From positions 471,501 to 535,500 of the forward strand of contig JAJOZX010000089.1 in assembly GCA_023014485.1 (NCBI GenBank): DNA of 64,000 nt, given 5' to 3'. Below are positions 63,931 through 64,000 of the stretch, piece after piece. The position numbers were made by a program, and so were the translations under genes. The notes beneath the pieces were generated by a model that searched no databases, was not told the DNA's origin, and saw nothing but the letters and a program-made list of their open reading frames with translations. Positions within the stretch are counted from its first letter, which is position 1, and each line of letters begins with the position of its first letter. The DNA is from Bathynomus jamesi. Its lineage: Eukaryota; Arthropoda; Malacostraca; Isopoda; Cirolanidae.

Positions 63931-64000
63931 AAACCTCAGAAAACTCTGCAGGAGTTCGCTTGCTCGGTGTCTCTGTGAGCAAGCTAAATATAGAGCTATT

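Overview
The window looks like nuclear DNA of an invertebrate animal. Evidence: spliceosomal GT-AG introns, tRNA-derived SINEs, many decayed non-LTR retrotransposons, Tc1/mariner and hAT elements, a Polinton (Maverick), and long (TA)n, (GT)n and (CTCTGT)n tracts. The TE mix (DD41D rosa and DD37D maT mariners, CR1 with an SGNH-type ORF1) leans towards an arthropod such as a crustacean, but a mollusc cannot be excluded. Almost everything is transposon-derived. The only candidate for an ordinary host gene is a two-exon 5' gene fragment at 31.4-32.1 kb (minus strand).

Left part (about 1.2-28 kb): one decayed Polinton, stretched to about 27 kb by later insertions. Minus-strand genes are small unknown ORFs (1.2-2.7 kb and 7.8-8.0 kb), the protein-primed DNA polymerase B (8.3-13.9 kb) and an acidic/Ser-rich ORF (13.9-14.7 kb). 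Plus-strand genes are the packaging ATPase (14.8 kb), a small basic ORF (15.4 kb), a PW-like ORF (23.1 kb), integrase with chromodomain (24.0 kb), penton-like PX (24.9 kb), a pX-like basic peptide (25.8 kb), major capsid (26.2 kb) and adenain-like protease (27.5 kb). Most are frameshifted. Insertions into it: a Tc1 (3.0-4.8 kb), a maT mariner in an older hAT relic (5.2-6.8 kb), a 5'-truncated LINE with a 14-bp target duplication inside polB (8.4-10.2 kb), a nested mariner MITE in polB (10.6-11.2 kb) and a stack of three CR1 pieces (15.7-22.9 kb).

Middle part (28-48 kb): a copy of an unclassified transposon family, called here SupX (28.0-31.2 kb); the two-exon gene fragment; SINEs and tRNA-like palindromes; a 1-kb TIR element; three LINE relics (35.1-37.1, 37.9-39.4 and 40.4-42.7 kb), the last with an in-frame 30-bp minisatellite in its endonuclease and a 69-bp hAT MITE in its RT; and a mariner holding a hAT that holds smaller MITEs (44.4-46.9 kb).

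Right part (48-64 kb): a chain of elements joined almost end to end by short (TA)n tracts: a foldback mariner, two DD41D mariners with a hammerhead-like foldback between them, three SupX copies head-to-tail (52.4-60.9 kb), two SINEs, a second hammerhead-like foldback and a third DD41D mariner, then AT-rich DNA and LINE tails.

The most notable content is SupX: four divergent copies of a roughly 730-aa protein with conserved HWDGKL, FDTTAxNTG, CRHHxxE and SE-x(6)-FD motifs, each in a 2.7-3.2 kb element with 13-16 bp TIRs beginning TTAGGGT and inserted at TA. I cannot assign it to a named superfamily.
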